Part shown: positions 17,041 to 25,550 of the stretch, in pieces | Numbering within the stretch: the stretch's first letter is position 1 | Layout: each line of letters begins with the position of its first letter | Assembly (NCBI GenBank): GCA_017652805.1 | Contig: JAGCAH010000020.1 | Coordinates: 1 to 45,880, forward strand | Source of the DNA: Thermoguttaceae bacterium | GTDB lineage: Bacteria > Planctomycetota > Planctomycetia > Pirellulales > Thermoguttaceae | Reading direction: 5' to 3' | Length of the DNA: 45,880 nucleotides | Notes under the pieces: generated by a model | The model's input: only the letters and a program-made list of their open reading frames with translations | What the model was told of the DNA's origin: nothing | The model's database searches: none | Program-made: the position numbers and the translations under genes

Positions 17041-19461
17041 TTACTGCAATTCGGGAAGACCGACCTTTTCGCCGACCTGTTGCTTCTCCTGCTCTCCGGC
17101 GTCGTAAACGCCGTAGAACGGGGCGTTCGCGTCAAGCCAGAGGTAGATCGTCCGGCGATCCTCATCGGAAAGGGAAATCTTCGCGCCGTGATTCTCATCG
17201 TCCAGAATCCGGGTAAGCGGACTCATATCGGCACCGACCATTCCGGGTAAAGTCGACATATAGCGGATGTTGTTCCCGCCCCACTCGTAGTAGCGGAGCG
17301 AAGGTTGTAAGGCGTTGTACGATTCGGTGTAATGGCCGCTGACCGCGCCGGTCAGGTTCGGAACGGGATCGCCTTCTTTCCCACCGTGGCAGGAAACACA
17401 CGAACGGTCAAGGATCGGCTGAATCAGGCGGGGATAGGAGATCGGAGCCATATCGGCGGGGGGAGACGTCAGCTGCGAAGGCCGGCGGCGCGAGGCAATC
17501 GATTGAACGGCAGTGTTCTTCCCGATCGTCTGCGCCTGTTCGTGGCAGCCGACGCACCCGCGGTTTTCCCCCGGCTGGAGGTAAACTTCACTCCGCATCG
17601 ACTGAACCGCTTTCCCGTCGGCGTCAACCGCCTGGAAATAGAGCGGCTTTTCGGCCGGCGCGGTGAAATAGGCGGAGCCGTCCTCCTCGACCGGAACGGT
17701 ACCGATCAAAAGACGAGCGTTCTGCGCAAAGGCATGACCGATCGCCGGAACATTTGACCTGTGATCGGGAAACTTCGGCAGGAGCTGGAAGATGCGCAAC
17801 TCCTTGATCGGCCGGTCTTCCGGCAGAGGGGTGAGCGCCTCGTAGACGTCGGAAAGCATAAAGGTTCCGGTCTTCGGCTCTTTGGGCTCCTTCGGAAGGG
17901 ACGATGGGATCACCGGCGGGATCGGCGTTTCGGCGACGGGGATCGGATACTGGCAGGAGAACTTCTCGTCTTCGTACATCAGTTCGAGATTCCCGAACCG
18001 GTCGCGGTAATACAAGCCGGTCTTTCCGGTCGTGTTTGGTTTATGCGCGTAGTGCATCCCGCCGATCGTGTCGTGACTGTAGGCGGTCAGATAGAAATCC
18101 TCGGAGAGAGGGAACGGGCTGAAATAGTATTGATCGCACCGGAAATCTGGCCGGTCCTCCGCCGTTTCGGGGAACGGGAGCTCCGGCGTGAGGCGCTCGA
18201 TGCAGTCGAGCGTATCCTCAGACTTTTCGGGATCGTAGCGTACCTGCTGCGGGTCGAGCAGCACGAGAGGCCCGCCGACGTCGAGATGATGCGCCCCGGC
18301 AACGAACATGATCTTATTCGAGCCGGGGACCGCCTTCGGCTGATAGAGGGCGCAGATATCGATGGTATAGTTCCCGAAGAGGGAAACAACGCCGGTCCCG
18401 TCCGGATTTGAAAGCCAGATTCCGTGGTGACGCGCCGCGTCGCGGTCGACATAGTCCCAACGGCAGTAGAGGATCCGCCCGTCGTGCGAAATCGAAGGCT
18501 GCCACTCGTTCGTCTCATGCCACGAGAGGGTCGTGATCTTATCGTCCGGGTCAAGACGATGGAGCGTATGAACCGCCAAAGGTTCCCACGAGCCGTGGCA
18601 GCGGCCGAACCCGCCTCGGCGGGTCGACATAAAGACGATCCCTCCGTCGGGGAGTTCGACGGGGTCAAAGTCGTCGTCGCATCCGGTCGTCAGCTGGGTG
18701 ATTTCACGCGTTGCCAGATCCATCTTGAAGAGGTGGAATTTTCCGTCCTCCTCCTTCATGAACTTCGAGACATAGTCGGAAGAATAATCTTCAAAGCCGG
18801 CTCCCGCGAGCTTGATCGGTCCCTTGCCGTCGGTAAACTTCGATAAGTCGGCATACGAAAAGTAAATCGTCTTGGCGTCGTAGGAAAGACTCATCGTCGA
18901 GATCGTGCCGAGCGGAAACTTCCCTTCAGTCAGATCGTCCGTCTCAAAAGAGCGGCCGGGATCTTTCAAAAGGTAGATCCCCCCCCCGCAAATGCCGGAA
19001 TGTCGGTAGTAGTACGAGAGATACTCGTGGAGCATCTGACAGACGAACCGCTCACGTTTCACGAAAAGCAACGGGGTCTTCGCAAAGAGCGAATTCTGAA
19101 ACAGAAGGTCGCGAAGTTCCCAGCGGAGTTTCATATAGAGGTCGCGCCGCTCGATTTCGGACAGATCGGCAAGCGTGTCAGGATCGACTTCGCCGAACGC
19201 ATCTTCGCACCTCTTTAAAGCTTCCGGGGGAACCAGTTCTTCTTCGTCGAGACAGGCAATCACATCTCCGCCGCGGTCAAGAAGCGCCCGCAGGGCATCG
19301 ACGGTGTCAACCGTTCGATTGAAATGAGATTCCTGCAGTTCCCAATCGGCCTCGATTTTGGCGCGAAACGCGTCATCGGCGGAAAGGTTCCCCGCGGTCA
19401 GAAAAAAGAGGGCGGACAAGCAGACCGCCGCGCGCTTTAGAAGGGTCAACCCGTTTTTCAT
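17041..19461 (-). CDS. Secreted HzsA-related c-type cytochrome/propeller protein
   Basis: 806 residues. Signal peptide MKNGLTLLKRAAVCLSALFF ending near NLSADD. An alpha-helical N-terminal part (to about 150) is followed by TolB/WD40-like propeller blades (LPDGGIVFMSTRRGGFGRC, ISHDGRILYCRWDYVDRD, LSNPDGTG). Two CXXCH heme motifs follow, at residues 636 (CVGCH) and 688 (CVSCH). It aligns in overall plan with the protein at the left edge of the window but lacks the FGE-like tail. This family is named after the hydrazine synthase alpha subunit, but the window has no hydrazine synthase beta/gamma genes. Start 19461 is preferred because AGAGGA lies ~9 bases upstream and it begins the signal peptide; an upstream in-frame ATG at 19593 would add a non-signal leader that overlaps the candidate promoter. 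Substrate unknown. Confidence 0.82.
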   Translation of the reverse strand: MKNGLTLLKRAAVCLSALFFLTAGNLSADDAFRAKIEADWELQESHFNRTVDTVDALRALLDRGGDVIACLDEEELVPPEALKRCEDAFGEVDPDTLADLSEIERRDLYMKLRWELRDLLFQNSLFAKTPLLFVKRERFVCQMLHEYLSYYYRHSGICGGGIYLLKDPGRSFETDDLTEGKFPLGTISTMSLSYDAKTIYFSYADLSKFTDGKGPIKLAGAGFEDYSSDYVSKFMKEEDGKFHLFKMDLATREITQLTTGCDDDFDPVELPDGGIVFMSTRRGGFGRCHGSWEPLAVHTLHRLDPDDKITTLSWHETNEWQPSISHDGRILYCRWDYVDRDAARHHGIWLSNPDGTGVVSLFGNYTIDICALYQPKAVPGSNKIMFVAGAHHLDVGGPLVLLDPQQVRYDPEKSEDTLDCIERLTPELPFPETAEDRPDFRCDQYYFSPFPLSEDFYLTAYSHDTIGGMHYAHKPNTTGKTGLYYRDRFGNLELMYEDEKFSCQYPIPVAETPIPPVIPSSLPKEPKEPKTGTFMLSDVYEALTPLPEDRPIKELRIFQLLPKFPDHRSNVPAIGHAFAQNARLLIGTVPVEEDGSAYFTAPAEKPLYFQAVDADGKAVQSMRSEVYLQPGENRGCVGCHEQAQTIGKNTAVQSIASRRRPSQLTSPPADMAPISYPRLIQPILDRSCVSCHGGKEGDPVPNLTGAVSGHYTESYNALQPSLRYYEWGGNNIRYMSTLPGMVGADMSPLTRILDDENHGAKISLSDEDRRTIYLWLDANAPFYGVYDAGEQEKQQVGEKVGLPELQ

Positions 19462-19585
19462 CGTCACTGTTTCCTCTTCTGTCGGAACAACCGCAGGGAA
19501 CCTTCTCCCGGCTCCCGCAGCCAAAAGAACAATCAAATCATCGCGGAGCCTTTTCCCCCCCGAAAAAGGCATCAAGTGTGAGCTA

Positions 19586-19614
19586 ATTATCACCTATTTC
19601 AAATGCACGCGCAA
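19586..19614 (-). promoter_or_regulatory. Candidate promoter of the HzsA-related gene and metY
   Basis: On the minus strand TTGCGC (19609-19614), 17-base spacer, GATAAT (19586-19591). Leader of about 120 bases to the ATG at 19461. It sits in the 354-base divergent gap (19462-19815) shared with argJ; I see no RNA gene there. Confidence 0.5.
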
Positions 19615-19669
19615 GAGGTTCAAACGGAGAAAAGAAAAATCGCGGAAGCAGAAAACGAAGCAATTCATC

Positions 19670-19697
19670 TTGAAATTTTAACTCCCCGGGGTAAAAT
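19670..19697 (+). promoter_or_regulatory. Candidate promoter of argJ operon
   Basis: TTGAAA (19670-19675), 16-base spacer, TAAAAT (19692-19697), giving a leader of about 110 bases before argJ. The spacer contains the short palindrome CCCCGGGG. Confidence 0.5.
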
Positions 19698-19815
19698 AAG
19701 GGGGTTGAATTCTCGGTAGGGAACCGGTTGTTCCCAAAGGGGGAAATTTAGCCTGTCCCGAATGTCGGCTTCGTCGAAAATCGATGTTCGTTAACCGTAA
19801 TTTGAGGAATATGTG

Positions 19816-21012
19816 ATGGACCTGTATCTTCCGAAAGGGTTTAAGTTCGCCGGAGTTCACTGCGGCGTAAAACCTAATACCACCAAGCTCGACGTCGCGC
19901 TGATCGTCTCGGATTTCCCGGCGACCGCCGCGGGGATCTATACCCGCAATCTCGTCTGCGGCGCGCCGGTTCAGCTTGACCGCGCTCGGACCCCCGGCAA
20001 AGATTTCCGCGCGATCGTCGTCAACTCGGGGGTCGCCAACGCATGCACCGGAGAGAACGGTTTCAACAACGCGCACCAGATGGCCGAATGGGCCGCTGAT
20101 ACGGTCGGGGCGAACGACGAGGCCGCTCTGGTGATGTCCACCGGCGTGATCGGCGTTCAGCTGCCGATGGATCGAATTAAACAGGGAATCGAAGCCGCCG
20201 GCAAAGAGCTTGCCGCGACCAAAGACGCTTTCCATAACGCCGCCCACGCCATGATGACGACCGATACGGTTGAAAAGGTCGCGTCGCGGAGGATCACCCT
20301 TTCGAACGGAAATGAAATCACCCTGACCGGTATGTGCAAGGGAGCGGCGATGATCGGTCCGAATATGGCAACGATGCTCTGCGCCATCCTGACCGACGCG
20401 GCGCTTTTGCCCGAGCAGGCGCAGGATCTCCTTCGACGGGCGGCCGACCGCACCTTCAACTGCATCAGCGTCGAAGGGCATACATCGACCAGCGACACCG
20501 TCCTTCTGATGGCGAACGGAATGGCCAATCCGGACCCACTCCCCGAGGCGGACTTCTTCCCGTTTGCCGACGCTCTGACCGATATCTGCGCCGAACTGGC
20601 CCGCATGATCCCCAACGACGGTGAAGGGGTCACCCATCTGATCACGGTCAACGTTCTCGGATGCGACACTCAGGCCGATGCCAAGGCGATCGCCAAAACG
20701 ATCGCCAACGACGTGCTGGTCAAGACGGCAATCTGCGGCGCCGACCCGAATTGGGGCCGAATCGTTTCGGCGGCGGGGCGCGCGGGGGTCGATTTTAATC
20801 CGGCGTACGTTTCACTGAAGATCAACGGCTATTCCCTCTATCGGGACGGAACCCCGTTGGATTTCGATAAAAAGGAAGTTTCCGAATCGATCCGCGCCAA
20901 CCGCGAGACCGTCTTCGAAATCCATTTCGAAGAGGGGGACGCCTCGGCGCGTTTCTGGACGTCCGACCTGACGACGGAATACGTTCATCTGAATGCCGAT
21001 TACACGACCTGA
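19816..21012 (+). CDS. argJ: Glutamate N-acetyltransferase / amino-acid acetyltransferase
   Basis: 398 residues, the usual size. ArgJ moves the acetyl group from N-acetylornithine to glutamate in the cyclic arginine pathway. It is made as a precursor that cuts itself before a threonine that becomes the nucleophile: here MCKGAAMIGPNMATML with cleavage expected between A185 and T186. Also seen: FRAIVVNSGVANACTGENG, STGVIGVQLPMD, and the C-terminal TEYVHLNADYTT that is diagnostic of the family. Whether it is bifunctional (also using acetyl-CoA) cannot be told from sequence. GAGGA lies 7 bases before the ATG at 19816; a GTG directly before it is less likely. It heads a three-gene run with the Fe-S carrier (18-base gap) and the DnaJ-like gene. 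Confidence 0.94.
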   Translation: MDLYLPKGFKFAGVHCGVKPNTTKLDVALIVSDFPATAAGIYTRNLVCGAPVQLDRARTPGKDFRAIVVNSGVANACTGENGFNNAHQMAEWAADTVGANDEAALVMSTGVIGVQLPMDRIKQGIEAAGKELAATKDAFHNAAHAMMTTDTVEKVASRRITLSNGNEITLTGMCKGAAMIGPNMATMLCAILTDAALLPEQAQDLLRRAADRTFNCISVEGHTSTSDTVLLMANGMANPDPLPEADFFPFADALTDICAELARMIPNDGEGVTHLITVNVLGCDTQADAKAIAKTIANDVLVKTAICGADPNWGRIVSAAGRAGVDFNPAYVSLKINGYSLYRDGTPLDFDKKEVSESIRANRETVFEIHFEEGDASARFWTSDLTTEYVHLNADYTT

Positions 21013-21030
21013 TACCGGAAAGGAATAACG

Positions 21031-21363
21031 ATGGCTGTCGTCTTAACAAAATCCGCGGTTGACGAAATCAAAAAAGTCAAAGAGGCGCAGTCGCTGGGTC
21101 CCGAAAGCCGCATTCGCGTGGTGATCGTCGGGGGCGGGTGCAGTGGAATGCAGTACTCTCTCGGTTTCGATCAGGAATATGACCCCGCGGCTGATATGAA
21201 ATACGATTATGACGGGATTGAAGTCGTCGTGAAAAAAGAGTTTGACCTCTTTCTCGACGGCACCGAAATTTCATTCGTCGACACCCCGACCGCAAAAGGG
21301 TTCGCGATTGACAATCCCAATTTCCCCGCCGGAGCGGGGTGCGCCGGATGCGGAGGACACTGA
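21031..21363 (+). CDS. A-type iron-sulfur carrier (IscA/ErpA/HesB family)
   Basis: 110 residues. A-type carriers hold an Fe-S cluster or iron and pass it to apoproteins in the cytoplasm. The first ligand region is VGGGCSGMQYSLGF (C37) and the C-terminal ligands are in GAGCAGCGGH (C104, C107). The last pair is spaced CxxC, whereas E. coli IscA has CxC, so the ligand geometry may differ. RBS: GGAAAG before the ATG. It sits between argJ and a DnaJ-like gene with gaps of 18 and 15 bases. A nearby J-domain protein recalls HscB-assisted Fe-S transfer, but that neighbour is of the CbpA type, so a direct partnership is only a guess. Confidence 0.88.
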   Translation: MAVVLTKSAVDEIKKVKEAQSLGPESRIRVVIVGGGCSGMQYSLGFDQEYDPAADMKYDYDGIEVVVKKEFDLFLDGTEISFVDTPTAKGFAIDNPNFPAGAGCAGCGGH

Positions 21364-21378
21364 AACAGGACACGTTTT

Positions 21379-22359
21379 ATGGCCAACTATTACAAGGTGC
21401 TGGGGATCAGCAAAACGGCCTCTCAGGAGGATGTCGATAAAGCGTATCGGAACATGGCACGAAAGTACCATCCCGACCTCAATCCTGATGATCCCGAAGG
21501 AGCGAAAAAAAAGTTTCAGGAACTCCAGGAGGCGTACGACACGTTGAAAGATCCTGAAAAGCGGAAGCTCTACGACCAGTTCGGCTCCGGATACAAACAG
21601 TACGGCGGCGGTCCTGGCGCCGGGGCCGGGCCGTTCGGTTCCGGTTCCTCCTATACCTGGAGCTCCTCGGGGGGCGACCCCGGAATCGATATCAACGAAA
21701 TTCTCGGACAGATGTTCGGCGGCCGTGGTGCCAACCCGTTCGGCAGCGGCGCCGGTCCATTCTCGGGTCGGGGAACCGGCGGAAATCATCGTACCCGTTC
21801 CGCCATGCCGGGGCAGAATGTCACCAGCACCATCCGCGTTCCTTTCAAGATCGCCGCTTTCGGCGGAACGGTTCCCCTCACCTACCAGATGCCTTCGGGT
21901 CGGCGCGAAACGCTCGACGTCAAAATTCCCGCGGGAATCGACACCGGCAAAAAGATCCGCCTGCGCGGCAAGGGGGAAGAAAGCCCGATGGGAGGGGTTG
22001 CAGGCGATCTGATTCTGGAAGTTCAGGTTGAACCGCACAAGTACTACACCCGCGAGGGAAAAAACATCTACGTCCATATTCCGATCACTCTCAAAGAGGC
22101 CGCGCTTGGCGGAAAGGTCGACGTTCCGACCCCGACGGGTACCGTCACCGTAACGATTCCTGCCGGTTCAACCACCGGCACGAAGCTCCGAATCAAAGAG
22201 CATGGCATCACCTCCGTGAAAAAAGGAGAAAAGAAAGGCGATCTTTTCGTCGTCTTCGATGTGGCGCTCCCCGCCAAGTGGAGCAAAGAGGACCTCAAAC
22301 TGATCGAACAGCTCGCGCCCCAGTCCGAGCCCCCCGAACGAGGTTCCATTCAGTTTTGA
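21379..22359 (+). CDS. CbpA-like J-domain co-chaperone (DnaJ without zinc finger)
   Basis: 326 residues. J-domain at 1-70 with HPD at 31-33 (KYHPDLNP), which stimulates DnaK ATPase. A Gly-rich linker (about 75-145) follows, then the two substrate-binding beta domains (VPFKIAAFGGTVPLTY, VDVPTPTGTVTVTIPAG) and a short dimerisation end. The four CxxCxGxG repeats of classical DnaJ are absent, as in CbpA and DjlA-like class II J-proteins. Expected role: substrate delivery to DnaK in the cytoplasm; DNA binding as in E. coli CbpA is not implied. Third gene of the argJ run; the stop codon overlaps the start of a strong bidirectional terminator. Confidence 0.9.
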   Translation: MANYYKVLGISKTASQEDVDKAYRNMARKYHPDLNPDDPEGAKKKFQELQEAYDTLKDPEKRKLYDQFGSGYKQYGGGPGAGAGPFGSGSSYTWSSSGGDPGIDINEILGQMFGGRGANPFGSGAGPFSGRGTGGNHRTRSAMPGQNVTSTIRVPFKIAAFGGTVPLTYQMPSGRRETLDVKIPAGIDTGKKIRLRGKGEESPMGGVAGDLILEVQVEPHKYYTREGKNIYVHIPITLKEAALGGKVDVPTPTGTVTVTIPAGSTTGTKLRIKEHGITSVKKGEKKGDLFVVFDVALPAKWSKEDLKLIEQLAPQSEPPERGSIQF

Positions 22360-22402
22360 GACATAAAAAAAGAGCCCCTTACGGTGCTCTTTTTTTATGT
22401 CT
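22359..22402. terminator. Bidirectional intrinsic terminator between cbpA-like and asnA
   Basis: A perfect 17-bp inverted repeat AGACATAAAAAAAGAGC (22359-22375) and GCTCTTTTTTTATGTCT (22386-22402), with a 10-base loop. The A7 and T7 tracts give a T-run after the inner stem in both directions. Genes converge on it from both sides. Confidence 0.88.
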
Positions 22403-22423
22403 TTTTCGGAAAACCGCCTCGGC

Positions 22424-23458
22424 TCAGCGAAGGATAATCCCCGCTTCCGCCGCCCGGGCAATCATTTCGTCCGGCCAGATCGAAACCTGAACCTCGCCGA
22501 TATGCGCGGCGCGGAGCATAAACATACAAAGGCGTGACTGACCGATCCCCCCGCCGATGGAAAGGGGCATCTCGTCGTTCAAAAGCATCCGATGGAAAAG
22601 CAGGTTCGCCCGTTCCGGACACCCTTCAAGGTCGAGCTGGCGAATCAGCGCGGTTTTGTCGACCCGAATTCCCATCGAGGAAATTTCAAAGCCCCGCTCC
22701 AGAACGGGGTTCCAGAGGATAAGATCGCCGTTCAGACCGTTGCAGCCCGGCTTGGTTGGGGTGCTCCAATCGTCGTAGTCGGGTGCGCGCCCGTCATGCT
22801 TCTTCCCGTCGGCGAGCCGACCGCCGATCCCGATCAGAAAGATCGCGCCGTATTTACGCGCGGCTTCGGTTTCCCGTTCCTGAGGAGAAAGGTCGGGATA
22901 GTTCCGAAGAAGATCTTCGGAATGGATAAAGGTCACCTTAGAAGGAAGAACGGGAACGATATGGGGATAATGGTAGTAGACCGTCTGTTCGAGCGCGCGG
23001 ACACAGTCGTAGATCGATTCGACCACGTCGCGAAGATAATCGAGGTTCCGATCTTCGGCGGAGATTGTCCGCTCCCAGTCCCACTGATCGACGTAGAGGG
23101 AATGAAGGTTGTCCAACTCCTCGTCGGCGCGGATGGCGTTCATATCCGTATAGAGTCCGTAACCGGGCTTCATCTTGTACGCGCCCAGCTTCATTCTCTT
23201 CCATTTGGCCAGCGAATGAACCACCTCGGCCCGAACATCACCCAGGTCTTTGATCGGAAACGAGACCGCTCGCTCGACACCGTTCAAATCGTCATTGATA
23301 CCTGTTCCGGAAAGAACAAAAAGGGGCGCGGTGACGCGTCGAAGATTCAACGCGTCGGACAGGGTCTCTTGAAACTCTTCTTTGAGAAGAGAGATCGCCT
23401 GCTCCATCATTTCGGGGACCAGCATCGGAACGTAGTCTTTCGGAATCGTCAGTTTCAT
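22424..23458 (-). CDS. asnA: Aspartate-ammonia ligase (asparagine synthetase A)
   Basis: 344 residues, typical of AsnA (E. coli 330). It makes asparagine from aspartate, ammonia and ATP in the cytoplasm, with a class II aminoacyl-tRNA synthetase fold. Characteristic stretches are LSGTGINDDLNGVERAVSF, VVHSLAKWKRMKL, YTDMNAIRADEELDNLHS, VDQWDWERTI, and the C-terminal SIGGGIGQSRLCMFML motif 3. These separate it from AspRS and glutamine-dependent AsnB. AGGGAGA lies 7 bases before the ATG. It is a single-gene unit bounded by the bidirectional terminator and a promoter upstream. Confidence 0.95.
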   Translation of the reverse strand: MKLTIPKDYVPMLVPEMMEQAISLLKEEFQETLSDALNLRRVTAPLFVLSGTGINDDLNGVERAVSFPIKDLGDVRAEVVHSLAKWKRMKLGAYKMKPGYGLYTDMNAIRADEELDNLHSLYVDQWDWERTISAEDRNLDYLRDVVESIYDCVRALEQTVYYHYPHIVPVLPSKVTFIHSEDLLRNYPDLSPQERETEAARKYGAIFLIGIGGRLADGKKHDGRAPDYDDWSTPTKPGCNGLNGDLILWNPVLERGFEISSMGIRVDKTALIRQLDLEGCPERANLLFHRMLLNDEMPLSIGGGIGQSRLCMFMLRAAHIGEVQVSIWPDEMIARAAEAGIILR

Positions 23459-23541
23459 CGAAATCTCCCTTTAGCGATATCAATGTGGTTGGGAAACAAA
23501 AGGAGTACGCCAAGGGCGCGCCCCTGAAACAACACTAGGTC

Positions 23542-23569
23542 ATTATAGCAACGCCGGGGGTTGTGACAA
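23542..23569 (-). promoter_or_regulatory. Promoter of asnA
   Basis: On the minus strand TTGTCA (23564-23569), 16-base spacer, TATAAT (23542-23547), close to consensus. Leader of about 80 bases. It lies in the 353-base divergent gap 23459-23811, which otherwise holds only AT-rich sequence and the glucokinase promoter. Confidence 0.62.
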
Positions 23570-23755
23570 TGAGAAAAACCGCGATTCGGCGCTCTCAGAA
23601 CGCAGAAAGAGGAAAATTACCAAAAATTTTTGATTTCGATAAAGAGGGGTAATATGAGAATTAACAAGGCTTAACGGTAATGATAATTTCGGGCGGATAG
23701 GGCCTCCGATTTTTCGGAAAAACGACTCAGCAAGCTATGGAAAAGCCGAAAGATA

Positions 23756-23764
23756 TGGTATGAT
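23756..23764 (+). promoter_or_regulatory. Extended -10 promoter of the glucokinase gene
   Basis: TGGTATGAT: an extended -10 (TGn) plus TATGAT. No good -35 is seen at 16-18 bases. Leader of about 40 bases before the ATG at 23812. Confidence 0.4.
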
Positions 23765-23811
23765 AGTGGGGATTTCTGTCGCGGTGCCCCTCTTTTAAGA
23801 AAGGATCAAAT

Positions 23812-24828
23812 ATGAGTTCAAAGGACAACCCCTATTTCGTCGGCGTCGATCTCGGCGGAACCAACATGAAGATCGGCGTGATGGACAATCACGGCGAGAC
23901 GCTTGTGTATGACTCGATTCCGACGCTGGTCGAACGGGGTCCCGACGACGCGGTTCGTCGGATGGCCGCGGGGATCCATAAAGCGGTTAAGAAAGCCGGA
24001 CTCACCCCAAAAGATATCGCCCGGGTCGGGCTCGGTTCCCCCGGAACGATGGATATTCCGGCGGGGATGCTCGTCCGCCCGTCAAACCTCCCCGGTTGGG
24101 ATTTTTTCCCGATTCGTGATAGGCTTGCCGCAGAATCCGGGTTCGGCGTAACGTTCGCCAACGACGCGACCGCCGCCGCCTTCGCCGAATATTGGGTCGG
24201 CGCCGGAAAAGGAGAACAGGGTCTGGTCGTTCTGACGCTCGGTACCGGGATCGGTTGCGGCATCATCTTAGAGGGAAGACCCTGGGACGGCTGCCACAGC
24301 CATGGCGGCGAGGCCGCGCACAACCTGATTGATATCTCCCAAAACGCCCGCTGGTGCAAATGCGGTCAGCGGGGGCATTTCGAGGCGTACGCCAGCGCCA
24401 CGGGAGTGGCCAACCGAACGATCGAGATGGTCAATGCCGAGCTGAAAACCACCCTGGCTCCGCGGGTACGTAAAGCCCCTCGCCGCGACATGGTTCCGAA
24501 AATCGTCTTTGAAGAGGCGGAAAAGGGCGACAAACTCGCCATCCGGATCGTCGAGGAAACCGCCTACTATCTCGCAATCGGGATGGTTTCGCTCACCCAT
24601 ACGATCGACCCGTCCTGTTTTTTGATCGGCGGGGCGATGACGTTCGGCGGCAATGCGTCCAAGACGGGGCGTCTTTTCCTCAGAAGAACCAAGGCGGAAC
24701 TGAAGTCCCGCATTTTCCTCCATCTGGCCGAACGGCTTCGGGTGAAGTTCGCGCTCCTCGGCGGTGACGCCGGGTATATCGGCGCCGCCGGTCTGGCCCG
24801 CCAGGAATGGGCGAAGGAAGAGCGGTAA
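23812..24828 (+). CDS. ROK-family glucokinase
   Basis: 338 residues. ATP loop GVDLGGTNMKIGV at the N-terminus, catalytic aspartate D118 in FANDATAAAFAEY, second phosphate loop TLGTGIGCG, and HSHGGEAAHN with E167 and H170. The ROK zinc motif CxCGxxGCxE reads CKCGQRGHFE here: the third cysteine is His189, which could still bind zinc. C-terminal LIGGAM matches the adenosine motif. Probable reaction: ATP plus glucose to glucose 6-phosphate; other hexoses or N-acetylated sugars are possible. No HTH domain, so it is a kinase rather than a ROK repressor. RBS: AAGAAAGGA before the ATG. queE starts 8 bases after its stop, suggesting co-transcription. Confidence 0.88.
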   Translation: MSSKDNPYFVGVDLGGTNMKIGVMDNHGETLVYDSIPTLVERGPDDAVRRMAAGIHKAVKKAGLTPKDIARVGLGSPGTMDIPAGMLVRPSNLPGWDFFPIRDRLAAESGFGVTFANDATAAAFAEYWVGAGKGEQGLVVLTLGTGIGCGIILEGRPWDGCHSHGGEAAHNLIDISQNARWCKCGQRGHFEAYASATGVANRTIEMVNAELKTTLAPRVRKAPRRDMVPKIVFEEAEKGDKLAIRIVEETAYYLAIGMVSLTHTIDPSCFLIGGAMTFGGNASKTGRLFLRRTKAELKSRIFLHLAERLRVKFALLGGDAGYIGAAGLARQEWAKEER

Positions 24829-24836
24829 GCCGCCCG

Positions 24837-25517
24837 ATGAGAGTCGTGGAATACTTCGCCTCTCGCCAGGGAGAAGGGCTCTGGACCGGCACCCGCTCGA
24901 CTTTTATCCGGCTGGGGGGGTGTAATCTCTTCTGCCGCTTCTGCGACACAGCTTACGCCTCTTGGAAATGCGAGGCGGGAGTTGATCTTTCGCCGGAAGA
25001 GATCGTCGGAATCGCCATTCTTTACGGGTTGCCCCACGTAGTTTTGACCGGCGGGGAACCGATGGCGTTCGGCGCGACGGTTCGTCTGACGAGACTTCTC
25101 GCCGAGCGGAATTTCATCGTCACGATCGAGACAAACGGCACCTGCGACCTTCCGGTGCAATGCGCTCTGATGTCGATCAGTCCCAAGATGAGTAACTCCG
25201 CCCCGGCCGACCCGCTTCTTCATGACCGGCACGAGACAGTTCGATTTCGTCCCGACGTGGTACGTTCCCTTTTGAGCCGATATTCCGGTCAGTTGAAATT
25301 TGTCATCGACACTCCCGAAGACCTCGGCGAGGTTGACGGTTACCTCGCCCGGCTCGGCTCGTTCGACCCCAGCTGTGTCTTTCTGATGCCACAGGCGGTC
25401 ACTCTCGAAGAAATGCGTGGGAAAGAAGAGTGGATCCGGCACGCCTGCCGGATGCGCGGATTCCGATACGCCCCCCGGATGCAGCTGGAATGGTACGGCG
25501 CCGTCCGCGGAAAATAA
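24837..25517 (+). CDS. queE: 7-carboxy-7-deazaguanine synthase (radical SAM)
   Basis: 226 residues. QueE rearranges 6-carboxytetrahydropterin to CDG in the pathway to queuosine and other 7-deazaguanines. N-terminal RVVEYFASRQGEGLWTG is the QueE signature and positions the start at 24837. The radical SAM cluster motif CNLFCRFCDT has Cys29, Cys33 and Cys36 (CX3CX2C). The SAM-binding VLTGGEPM, IETNGT and SISPKMSNS follow. An in-frame ATG at 24807 inside the glucokinase gene is less likely. No queC, queD or queF lies nearby, so the other steps must be encoded elsewhere. Confidence 0.88.
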   Translation: MRVVEYFASRQGEGLWTGTRSTFIRLGGCNLFCRFCDTAYASWKCEAGVDLSPEEIVGIAILYGLPHVVLTGGEPMAFGATVRLTRLLAERNFIVTIETNGTCDLPVQCALMSISPKMSNSAPADPLLHDRHETVRFRPDVVRSLLSRYSGQLKFVIDTPEDLGEVDGYLARLGSFDPSCVFLMPQAVTLEEMRGKEEWIRHACRMRGFRYAPRMQLEWYGAVRGK

Positions 25518-25550
25518 TCGCAACACAAAAAAAACTGATGGGAGAGCTCC

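Noticed and set aside
17041-19461. Genuine hydrazine synthase (anammox metabolism)
   Set aside because: Only alpha-related proteins are present, with no beta/gamma subunits or other anammox genes; the family is broad in planctomycetes.
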